A stretch of 64,000 nt of DNA from Flavobacterium johnsoniae UW101 (GTDB lineage: Bacteria > Bacteroidota > Bacteroidia > Flavobacteriales > Flavobacteriaceae): positions 806,001-870,000 of the forward strand of contig NC_009441.1 in the NCBI RefSeq assembly GCF_000016645.1. The letters run 5' to 3'. Positions 1 through 7,559 of this stretch are shown here, piece by piece. The notes beneath the pieces are model-generated. The model was given only the letters and a program-made list of their open reading frames with translations, ran no database searches and was not told the origin of the DNA. Within the stretch, counting starts at the first letter, position 1. Each line of letters opens with the position of its first letter. A program made the position numbers and the translations under genes.

Positions 1-30
1 TTAAACGATTAACCGATTAAACAAATAAAC
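1..30. repeat. Octamer word array upstream of hpd
   Basis: The first 24 bases read as three consecutive 8-base words, TTAAACGA, TTAACCGA and TTAAACAA, followed by ATAAAC and the hpd start codon. This is the single-arm form of the 7/8-base arrays found at many other gaps in this window. A matching inverted arm, if present, would lie left of the window edge. Confidence 0.5.
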
Positions 31-33
31 ATC

Positions 34-1194
34 ATGTCAAAAGAAGTTAAATCAGTAGAATACGGATTAGAAAAAATATTTGAAGGAGCGCAAGACTTCC
101 TTCCATTATTAGGAACAGATTATGTAGAATTTTATGTAGGTAATGCCAAACAAGCCGCTCATTACTATAAATCTGCATTTGGATATCAATCTTTGGCTTA
201 TGCCGGATTAGAAACCGGAGTAAAAGACAGAGCGTCTTATGTTTTAAAACAAGATAAAATCAGAATTGTTTTAACTACGCCACTAACAGCTGATTCTCCA
301 ATCAACGAACATTTAAAAAAACACGGTGACGGAGTAAAAGTTGCAGCACTTTGGGTTGAAGATGCTACAAAATCTTACGAAGAAACTATGAAACGCGGCG
401 CGCGTTCTTTTATGGAACCAACTATTGAGGAAGATGAATTTGGTCAGGTAGTTCGTTCTGGAATTTATACTTACGGAGAAACCGTTCATATTTTTGTAGA
501 AAGAAAAAACTACAATGGTGTTTTCTTACCAGGTTACAGAGAATGGAAATCTGACTTTAACCCAGAATCAACTGGATTAAAATACATCGACCACATGGTT
601 GGAAACGTAGGATGGAACGAAATGAATACCTGGGTAAAATTTTACGAAGAAGTTATGGGATTCGTAAACTTCCTATCTTTTGATGACAAACAAATCACTA
701 CAGAGTATTCTGCTTTGATGAGTAAAGTAATGTCTAACGGAAACGGAAGAATTAAATTCCCAATCAACGAACCGGCTGAAGGAAAGAAAAAATCGCAGAT
801 TGAAGAATATTTAGATTTTTATGGCGGACCTGGAATTCAGCACATCGCCATTGCTACAGATGATATTATTAAAACCGTATCGCAGCTAAGAGCCCGCGGT
901 GTTGAATTTTTATCTGCTCCTCCTCATACCTATTATCAGGCAATCCCTGAGAGATTAGGTGTTCATATGGATATGATGAAAGAAGATTTAAACGAAATTG
1001 AAAAGCTGGCTATCATGGTCGATGCAGACGAAGATGGTTATCTTTTACAAATATTTACAAAACCAGTTCAGGACAGACCAACTTTATTCTTCGAAATTAT
1101 TCAAAGAATGGGTGCAAAAGGATTTGGTGCAGGGAACTTTAAGGCTCTGTTTGAATCAATTGAGAGAGAACAGGAATTGAGAGGAACTTTGTAA
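34..1194 (+). CDS. hpd: 4-hydroxyphenylpyruvate dioxygenase
   Basis: This is a non-haem Fe(II) dioxygenase of tyrosine catabolism that converts 4-hydroxyphenylpyruvate to homogentisate in the cytoplasm. The 386-residue protein has the two vicinal-oxygen-chelate halves of the family (about residues 25-155 and 180-350). The expected iron ligands are visible: His187 in YIDHMVGN, His270 in GIQHIAIATDD and Glu354 in LFFEII near the C-terminus. Length is normal for the family and the ATG lies in an A-rich leader typical of Bacteroidota. Nothing upstream is visible, so an operon with homogentisate dioxygenase cannot be tested. The identification is firm. Confidence 0.96.
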   Translation: MSKEVKSVEYGLEKIFEGAQDFLPLLGTDYVEFYVGNAKQAAHYYKSAFGYQSLAYAGLETGVKDRASYVLKQDKIRIVLTTPLTADSPINEHLKKHGDGVKVAALWVEDATKSYEETMKRGARSFMEPTIEEDEFGQVVRSGIYTYGETVHIFVERKNYNGVFLPGYREWKSDFNPESTGLKYIDHMVGNVGWNEMNTWVKFYEEVMGFVNFLSFDDKQITTEYSALMSKVMSNGNGRIKFPINEPAEGKKKSQIEEYLDFYGGPGIQHIAIATDDIIKTVSQLRARGVEFLSAPPHTYYQAIPERLGVHMDMMKEDLNEIEKLAIMVDADEDGYLLQIFTKPVQDRPTLFFEIIQRMGAKGFGAGNFKALFESIEREQELRGTL

Positions 1195-1303
1195 AAATGC
1201 ATTATTTTTACATTATGCAAAAAAAATCCCTATAAAATGATGATTTTTATGCAAATGTTATGTTAAACTTACTATTTGCTATTTTTTTTATCGACTTTGT
1301 ATC

Positions 1304-1425
1304 TATCTTTGCACTCGCAAATCAAGAAGGGGTGGTTTCCTTCTGAATTGATATAAATTTCATAATTTATAGTTTTTTGGTTAGTTAATAGCATAAAAAC
1401 TCAGTCTTCTTGACTGAGTTTTTTT
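1304..1425 (+). ncRNA. Candidate small RNA or leader with its own promoter and terminator
   Basis: A -7 box TATCTTTG (1304-1311) is followed after about 110 bases by an intrinsic terminator (1398-1425), with no open reading frame between. The predicted transcript starts near 1317 and contains a small hairpin, GAAGG with CCTTC around GGTGGTTT. The DUF3108 gene starts 67 bases after the terminator, so this is either an independent small RNA or an attenuated leader. The -33 region is weak (nearest TTG is 25 bases upstream). I do not recognise a named RNA family. Confidence 0.4.
1398..1425 (+). terminator. Intrinsic terminator
   Basis: AACTCAGTC pairs perfectly with GACTGAGTT across a 5-base loop and is followed by seven T. 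It ends the candidate small RNA and also any read-through from hpd. Confidence 0.8.
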
Positions 1426-1491
1426 GTTTTAGTACATTTGGAATAGAATTTGCATTTCTCTATCTTTATAATAGAATGTAAAAAATGTACT

Positions 1492-2265
1492 ATGAAAAAG
1501 TTCGTCCTCATTATATTAATTCTCTCTACATTAAGTTTCGACACACAAAAGGAAGACGCTTTTAATACAGGAGAATATTTCAAATTTAGAATTCATTACG
1601 GAATTGTAAATGCCGGCTATGCTACTCTCGAAGTCAAAGATGCGACCATAAATAACAAAAAAGTGCATCATGCTGTAGGCAAAGGTTATACGACTGGTAT
1701 GTCAAAATTTTTCTTTAAGGTTGAAGATCTTTATGAGAGTTATTTTGACAAAGAAACCGGAGAACCGTATCGTTTCGTTAGAAAAATTGACGAAGGGGGT
1801 TATACCAAAAATCAGGAAGGTTTTTTTAACCAAAGTGAAAATAAAGTTTTAGTAAAAGATTACAAACGAAAAACTGAAAAAACGATCGTAATTACTGATA
1901 ACGTGCAGGATATTGTATCGTCTTTTTACTTTTTAAGAAACCATCCGAATATAGACAAATTAAAATCGGGTGAAGCGATTACAATCGATATGTTTTTTGA
2001 CGACGAAATCACAAAATTTAAGTTAAAATATGTAGGCCGTCAAGATATTACAACTAAATTTGGAACCGTTTCCTGCATGATTTTTAAACCTCTTGTTCAA
2101 ACCGGAAGGGTTTTTAAAGAAAAGGAAAGCTTAACACTCTGGATAACAGATGATGCAAACAAAGTTCCAATTAGAATTAAAGCAGATCTTGCTGTTGGAT
2201 CTCTAAAAGCAGATCTCGATGAATATAAAGGACTTCAGAGTCCGCTTAAAGTAAAAAACAAATGA
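1492..2265 (+). CDS. DUF3108 domain exported protein
   Basis: This is a 257-residue protein that starts with an evident signal sequence (MKKFVLIILILSTLSF) and matches the DUF3108 pattern: an FNTGEYFKFRIHYG strand, then NAGYATLEV near the N-terminus, then long beta-rich segments. The family is periplasmic or outer-membrane associated and its role is unknown. A longer frame opens at 1450, but the ATG at 1492 puts the signal peptide at the N-terminus and is the better start. Its stop overlaps the next gene by ATGA, so the two are translationally coupled. I see no catalytic motif. Confidence 0.8.
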   Translation: MKKFVLIILILSTLSFDTQKEDAFNTGEYFKFRIHYGIVNAGYATLEVKDATINNKKVHHAVGKGYTTGMSKFFFKVEDLYESYFDKETGEPYRFVRKIDEGGYTKNQEGFFNQSENKVLVKDYKRKTEKTIVITDNVQDIVSSFYFLRNHPNIDKLKSGEAITIDMFFDDEITKFKLKYVGRQDITTKFGTVSCMIFKPLVQTGRVFKEKESLTLWITDDANKVPIRIKADLAVGSLKADLDEYKGLQSPLKVKNK

Positions 2266-3203
2266 ACCTAACTGATAATTCAGAATCAATTTTAAAAGAA
2301 ATTGATCTTAAATTTCAAGCTATAAACCAAAAAACTGACGTTCAGTTAGAAGGACTGCTTTGGTCAAAACCAATCACATATTGGGATTACATTCAAACAG
2401 ATGCTCTTCTAAATTTACAAATACAACGCACCACACTTCCTGACGAAATGGTTTTTATCATGTATCATCAGGTAAATGAATTAATCTTTAAAATGATTTT
2501 GTGGGAAATTGACCAAATCGCCGACCAACAAAATATTCAGGTTGATTTTTTCAGCGAAAGACTTTCCAGAATTACTCGTTATTTTGATATGCTTACCAAT
2601 TCGTTCAGCATTATGGAAAACGGAATGGAAGTAGACCAGTACATGAAATTTAGAAATACGCTTACTCCTGCAAGCGGATTTCAAAGCGCACAATATAGAA
2701 TGATTGAATTTGCTTCTACTGATGTTATCAATTTAACAGACCGCAGATACAAAGCAAACTTTGACGAAAATACAGATCTTGAAACAAGTTTTGAACATTT
2801 ATATTGGCAGGCCGCTGGAAAAGATTACCATACCGGCGAAAAATCATATTTGCTTAATGAGTTCGAAAAAAAATACAAAGACCAGTTTTTAAAACAAATT
2901 GCTACATTTAAACCAAAAAATATTTGGCAGAAATTTACTCAGTTACCAATTGAAGATCAGCAGAATCCTGAATTAATCAAAGCAATGCGCCACTACGATT
3001 ACACAGTAAATATTACCTGGGTAATGCAGCATTTAAATACCGCCAGAAAATATATTTTAGAAAGCGGAAAAGGCAACGGTGAAGCAACCGGAGGAAGCGA
3101 CTGGCAAAAATATATGCATCCAAAATACCAAAGACGCATCTTTTTTCCTAAATTGTGGACCGAAGAAGAATTGTCCAATTGGGGAAATGAAAATCCACTA
3201 TAA
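2262..3203 (+). CDS. Tryptophan 2,3-dioxygenase family protein
   Basis: This haem dioxygenase family opens the indole ring of tryptophan to N-formylkynurenine. The 313-residue protein carries the family landmarks: YHQVNELIFKM around His69 (the distal active-site His of the family), SAQYRMIEF with the substrate-carboxylate Arg, a His in WVMQHLNTARKYI that matches the haem-binding helix, and the GEATGGSDW loop near residue 280. It overlaps the DUF3108 gene by four bases. Being near hpd suggests aromatic amino-acid breakdown, but the genes lie on separate transcription units. Some Bacteroidota members of this family are not biochemically verified, so the exact substrate is less sure than the family. 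Confidence 0.85.
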   Translation: MNLTDNSESILKEIDLKFQAINQKTDVQLEGLLWSKPITYWDYIQTDALLNLQIQRTTLPDEMVFIMYHQVNELIFKMILWEIDQIADQQNIQVDFFSERLSRITRYFDMLTNSFSIMENGMEVDQYMKFRNTLTPASGFQSAQYRMIEFASTDVINLTDRRYKANFDENTDLETSFEHLYWQAAGKDYHTGEKSYLLNEFEKKYKDQFLKQIATFKPKNIWQKFTQLPIEDQQNPELIKAMRHYDYTVNITWVMQHLNTARKYILESGKGNGEATGGSDWQKYMHPKYQRRIFFPKLWTEEELSNWGNENPL

Positions 3204-3226
3204 TTTCCTGCAAAAAATTTAAGAGT

Positions 3227-4447
3227 TTGAAAAAAGCATTCGTAATTATAATAGTATTATTTTCAATATTTTCATGTAAAAAAGCTGAAGAAAAAGTTGA
3301 AATTAAAATTACAAAACCAAAAACTAAAAAAGTAGAGTTTGGTTTTAATTACGCTGATTTTAATGTCGTTAATGATACTATATCCAAAGGAGATTCTTTT
3401 GGATCCATTATGCAAAGTCAAAATATTGGCGACAAAAAAGTACACGATATTGTAGAACAGGTAAAAGATTCTTTTAATGTTAGATCGATTCGATATAACA
3501 AACCTTTTACATTACTGCGTTCAAAAAACAAAACAAACAATCTTCAGGTTTTTATTTACCAGCCAGATGCTTTAACTTATTATGTAATCGATTTACGAGA
3601 CAGCATTGCTAAAGCGTATAAAAAAATAAAACCGGTTACCTTAAAAAGAAAAATTATTGGCGGTGTTTTAAAAAGTTCATTATCTGAAACTTTAGGAAAC
3701 GAAAGTGTCGAAACAGCTCTTGCCAGCAGAATCACAAAAGTATTTTCCTGGTCAATTGACTTCTTCAAACTTAAAAAAGGCGATCGTTACGGCTTAATTT
3801 TCACAGAACGTTTCATTAATGGAAAAACGTACGACGGCGTTGAAGATCTTGAGGCTGCCTTTTTTGAATATAAAGGAAAAATCGTTTATGCATTTCCTTT
3901 TGAAAAAGATACCCTTTCTGGAAAAGTAGAATATTATGATGATGAAGGAAAAACATTAAAAAACTTTTTCTTAAAAACACCAATCAAGTTCAGCCGAATT
4001 ACTTCACGATTCACGATGAACAGATTTCACCCGGTTCAACATACCTGGAAAGCTCACAAAGGAACTGATTATGCTGCTCCAACCGGAACACCAATTTCTA
4101 CAACAGCATCTGGAGTTGTTGAAACAACAGGTTACACGGCTGGAAACGGAAACTTTGTAAAAGTAAAACACAACGGAACCTACTCTACTCAATATTTACA
4201 CATGTCCCGAATTTTGGTAAAACGCGGGCAAAGAGTAACTCAAGGACAAACTATTGGTTTAGTTGGAAGCACAGGTTTAGCTTCTGGTCCGCACGTTTGT
4301 TACCGTTTCTGGAAAAATGGAGTTCAGGTAGATGCGCTTCGATTAAACTTACCAACTGGAGAATCTCTAATCGGAAATGATAAAACCCGTTTCTTTAAAC
4401 AAATCGAACCTCTAAAAAGAGAATTAGACAGCATTGGGAATTTATAA
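3227..4447 (+). CDS. M23 family peptidoglycan endopeptidase (lipoprotein)
   Basis: This is a predicted lysostaphin/LytM-type zinc endopeptidase that would cut peptidoglycan cross-links in the periplasm. It starts with TTG and has a lipoprotein signal with Cys17 (VLFSIFSCKK). The catalytic domain is C-terminal (about residues 260-385): His277 and Asp281 in HKGTDY, His325 in QYLHMS, and His356 in GPHVCYRFW. The second His of the usual HxH motif is Cys358 here, so the third zinc ligand would be a cysteine. I believe related Bacteroidota proteins share this change, but I could not check. The roughly 240 upstream residues look like a beta-rich substrate-positioning region. Confidence 0.88.
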   Translation: MKKAFVIIIVLFSIFSCKKAEEKVEIKITKPKTKKVEFGFNYADFNVVNDTISKGDSFGSIMQSQNIGDKKVHDIVEQVKDSFNVRSIRYNKPFTLLRSKNKTNNLQVFIYQPDALTYYVIDLRDSIAKAYKKIKPVTLKRKIIGGVLKSSLSETLGNESVETALASRITKVFSWSIDFFKLKKGDRYGLIFTERFINGKTYDGVEDLEAAFFEYKGKIVYAFPFEKDTLSGKVEYYDDEGKTLKNFFLKTPIKFSRITSRFTMNRFHPVQHTWKAHKGTDYAAPTGTPISTTASGVVETTGYTAGNGNFVKVKHNGTYSTQYLHMSRILVKRGQRVTQGQTIGLVGSTGLASGPHVCYRFWKNGVQVDALRLNLPTGESLIGNDKTRFFKQIEPLKRELDSIGNL

Positions 4448-4479
4448 AGATTCAAAAATTCATTTTTAAAATAGAAAAT

Positions 4480-5100
4480 ATGAAAAACGCTCGGCTTAAA
4501 GCGATTTACAATGACACTTTTTCAGATTTAAAACTATTTTACAGAGACACCAATTTACCGGAAAATTTAATTTCAAATTATAAAGTCGGACAGATCATTC
4601 AGGAAAAAGGTTTTACTGATATGACTTCTTTTGGCGGAGGTGTTTCGGGAAATTTCAGGTATTTGATTGCCAGTGCACACGCAAAAGACTTATCAAAGTT
4701 CAATCCTGATTCGGCAAAAATTGGTCACTTTCTTTTAGACACTATTGCCTATTTTAAAGTATTAGATATTTATAAAATTGGCGACAAAACACAGGTTTTT
4801 CTTTTAAACATTCCAGACAATTCACTTTCACTTTTCAAAAATTCATCTTCAAATCTCGAGGAAGAAATCACAGAAAAAGCACGAAAAAAATTCAATGATA
4901 AAAACGATGCTCCTTTAATTGCTGATCTGCAAACCGAAAACTGGAAAGAAAGAACCAAATCTTCTATTGGAATGAACGATAACGGTGAACTATTTTTTGA
5001 CGATTCTAAAATTAAGACGGAACCATTTAAAAGAATAGAAATCAATATCGCTGAGAAAACTATCAAAATCAACAAAAAACCTTGGTGGAAGATTTGGTAA
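4480..5100 (+). CDS. Conserved hypothetical protein
   Basis: I do not recognise this 206-residue protein. It has no signal peptide or membrane segment. It opens with a charged helical stretch, has a Gly-rich SFGGGVSGNFRYL segment near residue 50 and a basic, aromatic C-terminus ending in KKPWWKIW. It follows the M23 gene by 32 bases on the same strand and is followed 40 bases later by a small lipoprotein, so the three may be co-transcribed. No function can be inferred. Confidence 0.6.
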   Translation: MKNARLKAIYNDTFSDLKLFYRDTNLPENLISNYKVGQIIQEKGFTDMTSFGGGVSGNFRYLIASAHAKDLSKFNPDSAKIGHFLLDTIAYFKVLDIYKIGDKTQVFLLNIPDNSLSLFKNSSSNLEEEITEKARKKFNDKNDAPLIADLQTENWKERTKSSIGMNDNGELFFDDSKIKTEPFKRIEINIAEKTIKINKKPWWKIW

Positions 5101-5140
5101 AAGATTTTCACAAGAGCATTCCTAAATTCAAATTCAATTA

Positions 5141-5470
5141 ATGAAACAGTTTTTACTGATATTTTTCTGTACATTAATAACTGGATGTTCAAATCCGCGA
5201 ATTTTTATTTTAGACGACACCCAAGAAAACAAATATTTTGTATCGGATTTTATAGATAACATTAAAGAAAATCAGATTGGCAAATCTCCTTTAATTGTTA
5301 TAAATGGAATACCATTTAAATACGAAAAAAGTCAGGATACAATTTTATTACCTTTAAAAAAGTCTGAAATCAAAAGTTTAGAATTTTTGAATCAAAACAG
5401 CAGCCGTATAATGTATAATGAAAAAGAAAATGATGGAGCTGTCATAATAACAACTCGAACACAAGACTAA
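5141..5470 (+). CDS. Small lipoprotein resembling a lone TonB-receptor plug segment
   Basis: This 109-residue protein has a lipoprotein signal with the lipobox Cys16 (LITGCSNP). The remainder resembles the plug motif of CarboxypepD/TonB receptors: LIVINGIPF, then KKSEIKSLEFL, then NDGAVIITTR, which matches the usual IdGvP, eieslevlk and GviiItTk order. No barrel follows. Standalone plug-like lipoproteins occur in Bacteroidota, but I know of no defined role. It sits directly after the hypothetical gene at 4480 and before a gap with the pgi promoter. Confidence 0.6.
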   Translation: MKQFLLIFFCTLITGCSNPRIFILDDTQENKYFVSDFIDNIKENQIGKSPLIVINGIPFKYEKSQDTILLPLKKSEIKSLEFLNQNSSRIMYNEKENDGAVIITTRTQD

Positions 5471-5543
5471 CGGCATCATAAAACGTTTTCGTAACTAATT
5501 GTTATATAATCATCAACCGTTACCCTTTTAAAAGTTATTTCAG

Positions 5544-5551
5544 TATTTTTG
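5544..5551 (+). promoter_or_regulatory. pgi promoter -7 box
   Basis: TATTTTTG fits the Bacteroidota TAnnTTTG consensus and lies 40 bases before the pgi start codon. No good -33 TTG is visible. Confidence 0.6.
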
Positions 5552-5590
5552 TGTTTCTAAAAAAAACAAAATCTTCAATAAAAAATACAA

Positions 5591-7234
5591 ATGGCTTTAA
5601 ACACAACAAACCCAACCGGGACTGAAGCGTGGAAAAATCTGCAAAACCACTATAATGCAATTCACGAAACCACAATTCAAGAATTGTTTCAACAAGATAA
5701 TGCTCGTGCTGAAAAATTCAACTTGCAATGGAATGACTTTTTAGTAGATTATTCTAAAAATAATATTAGTCAGGAAACAATTTCTCTTTTATTAGAATTA
5801 GCAAATTCTATCGGATTAAAAGATGCCGTTGCTCAATATTTTGGCGGAGCATTAATTAACCAGACTGAAAATCGCGCTGTTCTTCATACTGCATTGCGTG
5901 CTCCGGAATCGGCAGTAATTAATATTGATGGAGAAAACGTAATCCCGGAAGTTTATGAAGTAAAAAACAAAATCAAAAATTTCACAAACGAAGTTATTTC
6001 GGGAGAAAGAAAAGGTTTTACCGGGAAAGCTTTTACAGATATTGTAAATATTGGAATTGGAGGCTCAGATCTTGGACCAGTTATGGCCGTTGAAGCTTTA
6101 CAATTTTACAAAAACCATTTAAAAACTCATTTCGTTTCAAATGTTGATGGTGATCACGTAAACGAAATAATTAAAAAGTTAAACCCTGAAACTACACTTT
6201 TCTTAATCGTTTCTAAAACTTTTACAACTCAGGAAACGTTATCAAATTCTGAAACTATTAAAGAATGGTTTTTGAAATCAGGTTCTCAGGAAGATATTGC
6301 AAAACACTTCGTGGCAGTTTCTACAAACATCCAAAAAGTAACTGAGTTTGGAATTAATCCAGACAATGTTTTCCCTATGTGGGATTGGGTTGGAGGAAGA
6401 TTTTCTCTTTGGAGTGCAGTTGGATTAAGTATTGCTCTAGCAATTGGATTTGATAATTACAACCAATTATTAGTGGGAGCAAATGAAATGGACGAACATT
6501 TCAAATCGGCAGAATTTAACGAAAACATTCCGGTAATTTTAGCTTTATTAAGCGTTTGGTACAATAATTTCTTTGGTGCCGAAAGTGAAGCATTAATTCC
6601 GTACACACAATATTTATCAAAACTGGCTCCATATTTACAACAGGCAACTATGGAAAGTAATGGAAAAAGTGTTGGCCGTGACGGAAAACCGGTTAACTAC
6701 CAAACTGGAACTATTATCTGGGGTGAGCCTGGAACAAATTCACAGCATGCCTTTTTCCAATTGATTCACCAAGGGACTAAGAGAATCCCAACAGATTTTA
6801 TAGGATTCGTAAAACCACTTTACGGAAACGAAGATCATCACAATAAACTGATGTCGAACTTTTTTGCACAGACTGAAGCTTTAATGAACGGAAAAACTCC
6901 TGCACAAGTTCAGGCTGAGTTTGACAAACAAGGACTTTCTGCAGAAAAAGCTTCTTATTTATTACCATTTAAAGTTTTCACAGGAAACAAACCAACCAAT
7001 ACAATTTTGATCCAAAAACTTACTCCAAAAAGCTTAGGTTCTTTAATTGCATTGTATGAGCATAAAATATTTGTTCAGGGTGTAATTTGGAACATTTTTA
7101 GTTTTGATCAATGGGGAGTTGAGTTAGGAAAACAGTTAGCAAACTCAATTTTAGATGAGATAAATTCTAAAACTGTTAAGAATCATGACAGCTCAACTTC
7201 ATTCTTATTGAATCACTTTTTAAAGAATAAATAA
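5591..7234 (+). CDS. pgi: Glucose-6-phosphate isomerase
   Basis: This cytoplasmic enzyme interconverts glucose-6-phosphate and fructose-6-phosphate. The 547-residue length is normal for the long bacterial form. Clear landmarks are [11 protein letters not shown] (sugar-phosphate loop), SKTFTTQET, the family signature VGGRFSLWS, the [11 protein letters not shown] region and [13 protein letters not shown] with the catalytic His. It has its own promoter and a strong terminator, so it is a single-gene unit. Confidence 0.97.
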   Translation: MALNTTNPTGTEAWKNLQNHYNAIHETTIQELFQQDNARAEKFNLQWNDFLVDYSKNNISQETISLLLELANSIGLKDAVAQYFGGALINQTENRAVLHTALRAPESAVINIDGENVIPEVYEVKNKIKNFTNEVISGERKGFTGKAFTDIVNIGIGGSDLGPVMAVEALQFYKNHLKTHFVSNVDGDHVNEIIKKLNPETTLFLIVSKTFTTQETLSNSETIKEWFLKSGSQEDIAKHFVAVSTNIQKVTEFGINPDNVFPMWDWVGGRFSLWSAVGLSIALAIGFDNYNQLLVGANEMDEHFKSAEFNENIPVILALLSVWYNNFFGAESEALIPYTQYLSKLAPYLQQATMESNGKSVGRDGKPVNYQTGTIIWGEPGTNSQHAFFQLIHQGTKRIPTDFIGFVKPLYGNEDHHNKLMSNFFAQTEALMNGKTPAQVQAEFDKQGLSAEKASYLLPFKVFTGNKPTNTILIQKLTPKSLGSLIALYEHKIFVQGVIWNIFSFDQWGVELGKQLANSILDEINSKTVKNHDSSTSFLLNHFLKNK

Positions 7235-7269
7235 AATTTAACTAAAAGTTTAATTTTGTAAAACACTGA

Positions 7270-7304
7270 AACGTCTTAATTTAACAAAAATTAAGGCGTT
7301 TTTT
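7270..7304 (+). terminator. Terminator of pgi
   Basis: AACGTCTTAA pairs with TTAAGGCGTT (one G-U pair) around an A-rich loop and is followed by T residues. Confidence 0.8.
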
Positions 7305-7525
7305 CGTATAGAACAAGTCGCAAAACCTGTCTTTTTAACAAAAAAAGAAGGTTTTTCGCTACACCGCTATTTAAAACATTATCGATTTAACAAAATATAG
7401 ATATTAAAATTCAACAAAACATGATTTTATTTAAAGAAAAAAGAAAAATTCATTTTAATACGCAGCACAAATTACAAAACTTATTTTTCTTAACATTTTG
7501 ATAACATTATCTGATTTTATTGTTA
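7305..7525. other. Intergenic region with a second inverted repeat
   Basis: This is the gap between the pgi terminator and the TonB-receptor promoter. It holds an AT-rich inverted repeat at about 7321-7358 (AAAACCT and CTTTTT with AAAAAG and AGGTTTT) and no plausible gene. The rest is low-complexity A/T sequence. Confidence 0.45.
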
Positions 7526-7533
7526 TAATTTTG
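7526..7533 (+). promoter_or_regulatory. TonB receptor promoter -7 box
   Basis: TAATTTTG fits TAnnTTTG, 27 bases before the start codon at 7560. The nearest upstream TTG (7498-7500) is 25 bases away, longer than usual. Confidence 0.6.
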
Positions 7534-7559
7534 CCAAAAACAATAAACTAAATAGCAAC

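Noticed and set aside
4770..5192. 140-residue minus-strand frame across the 4480 and 5141 genes
   Set aside because: It is antisense to two plausible forward genes with signal-peptide and family evidence; no promoter or family match is visible.
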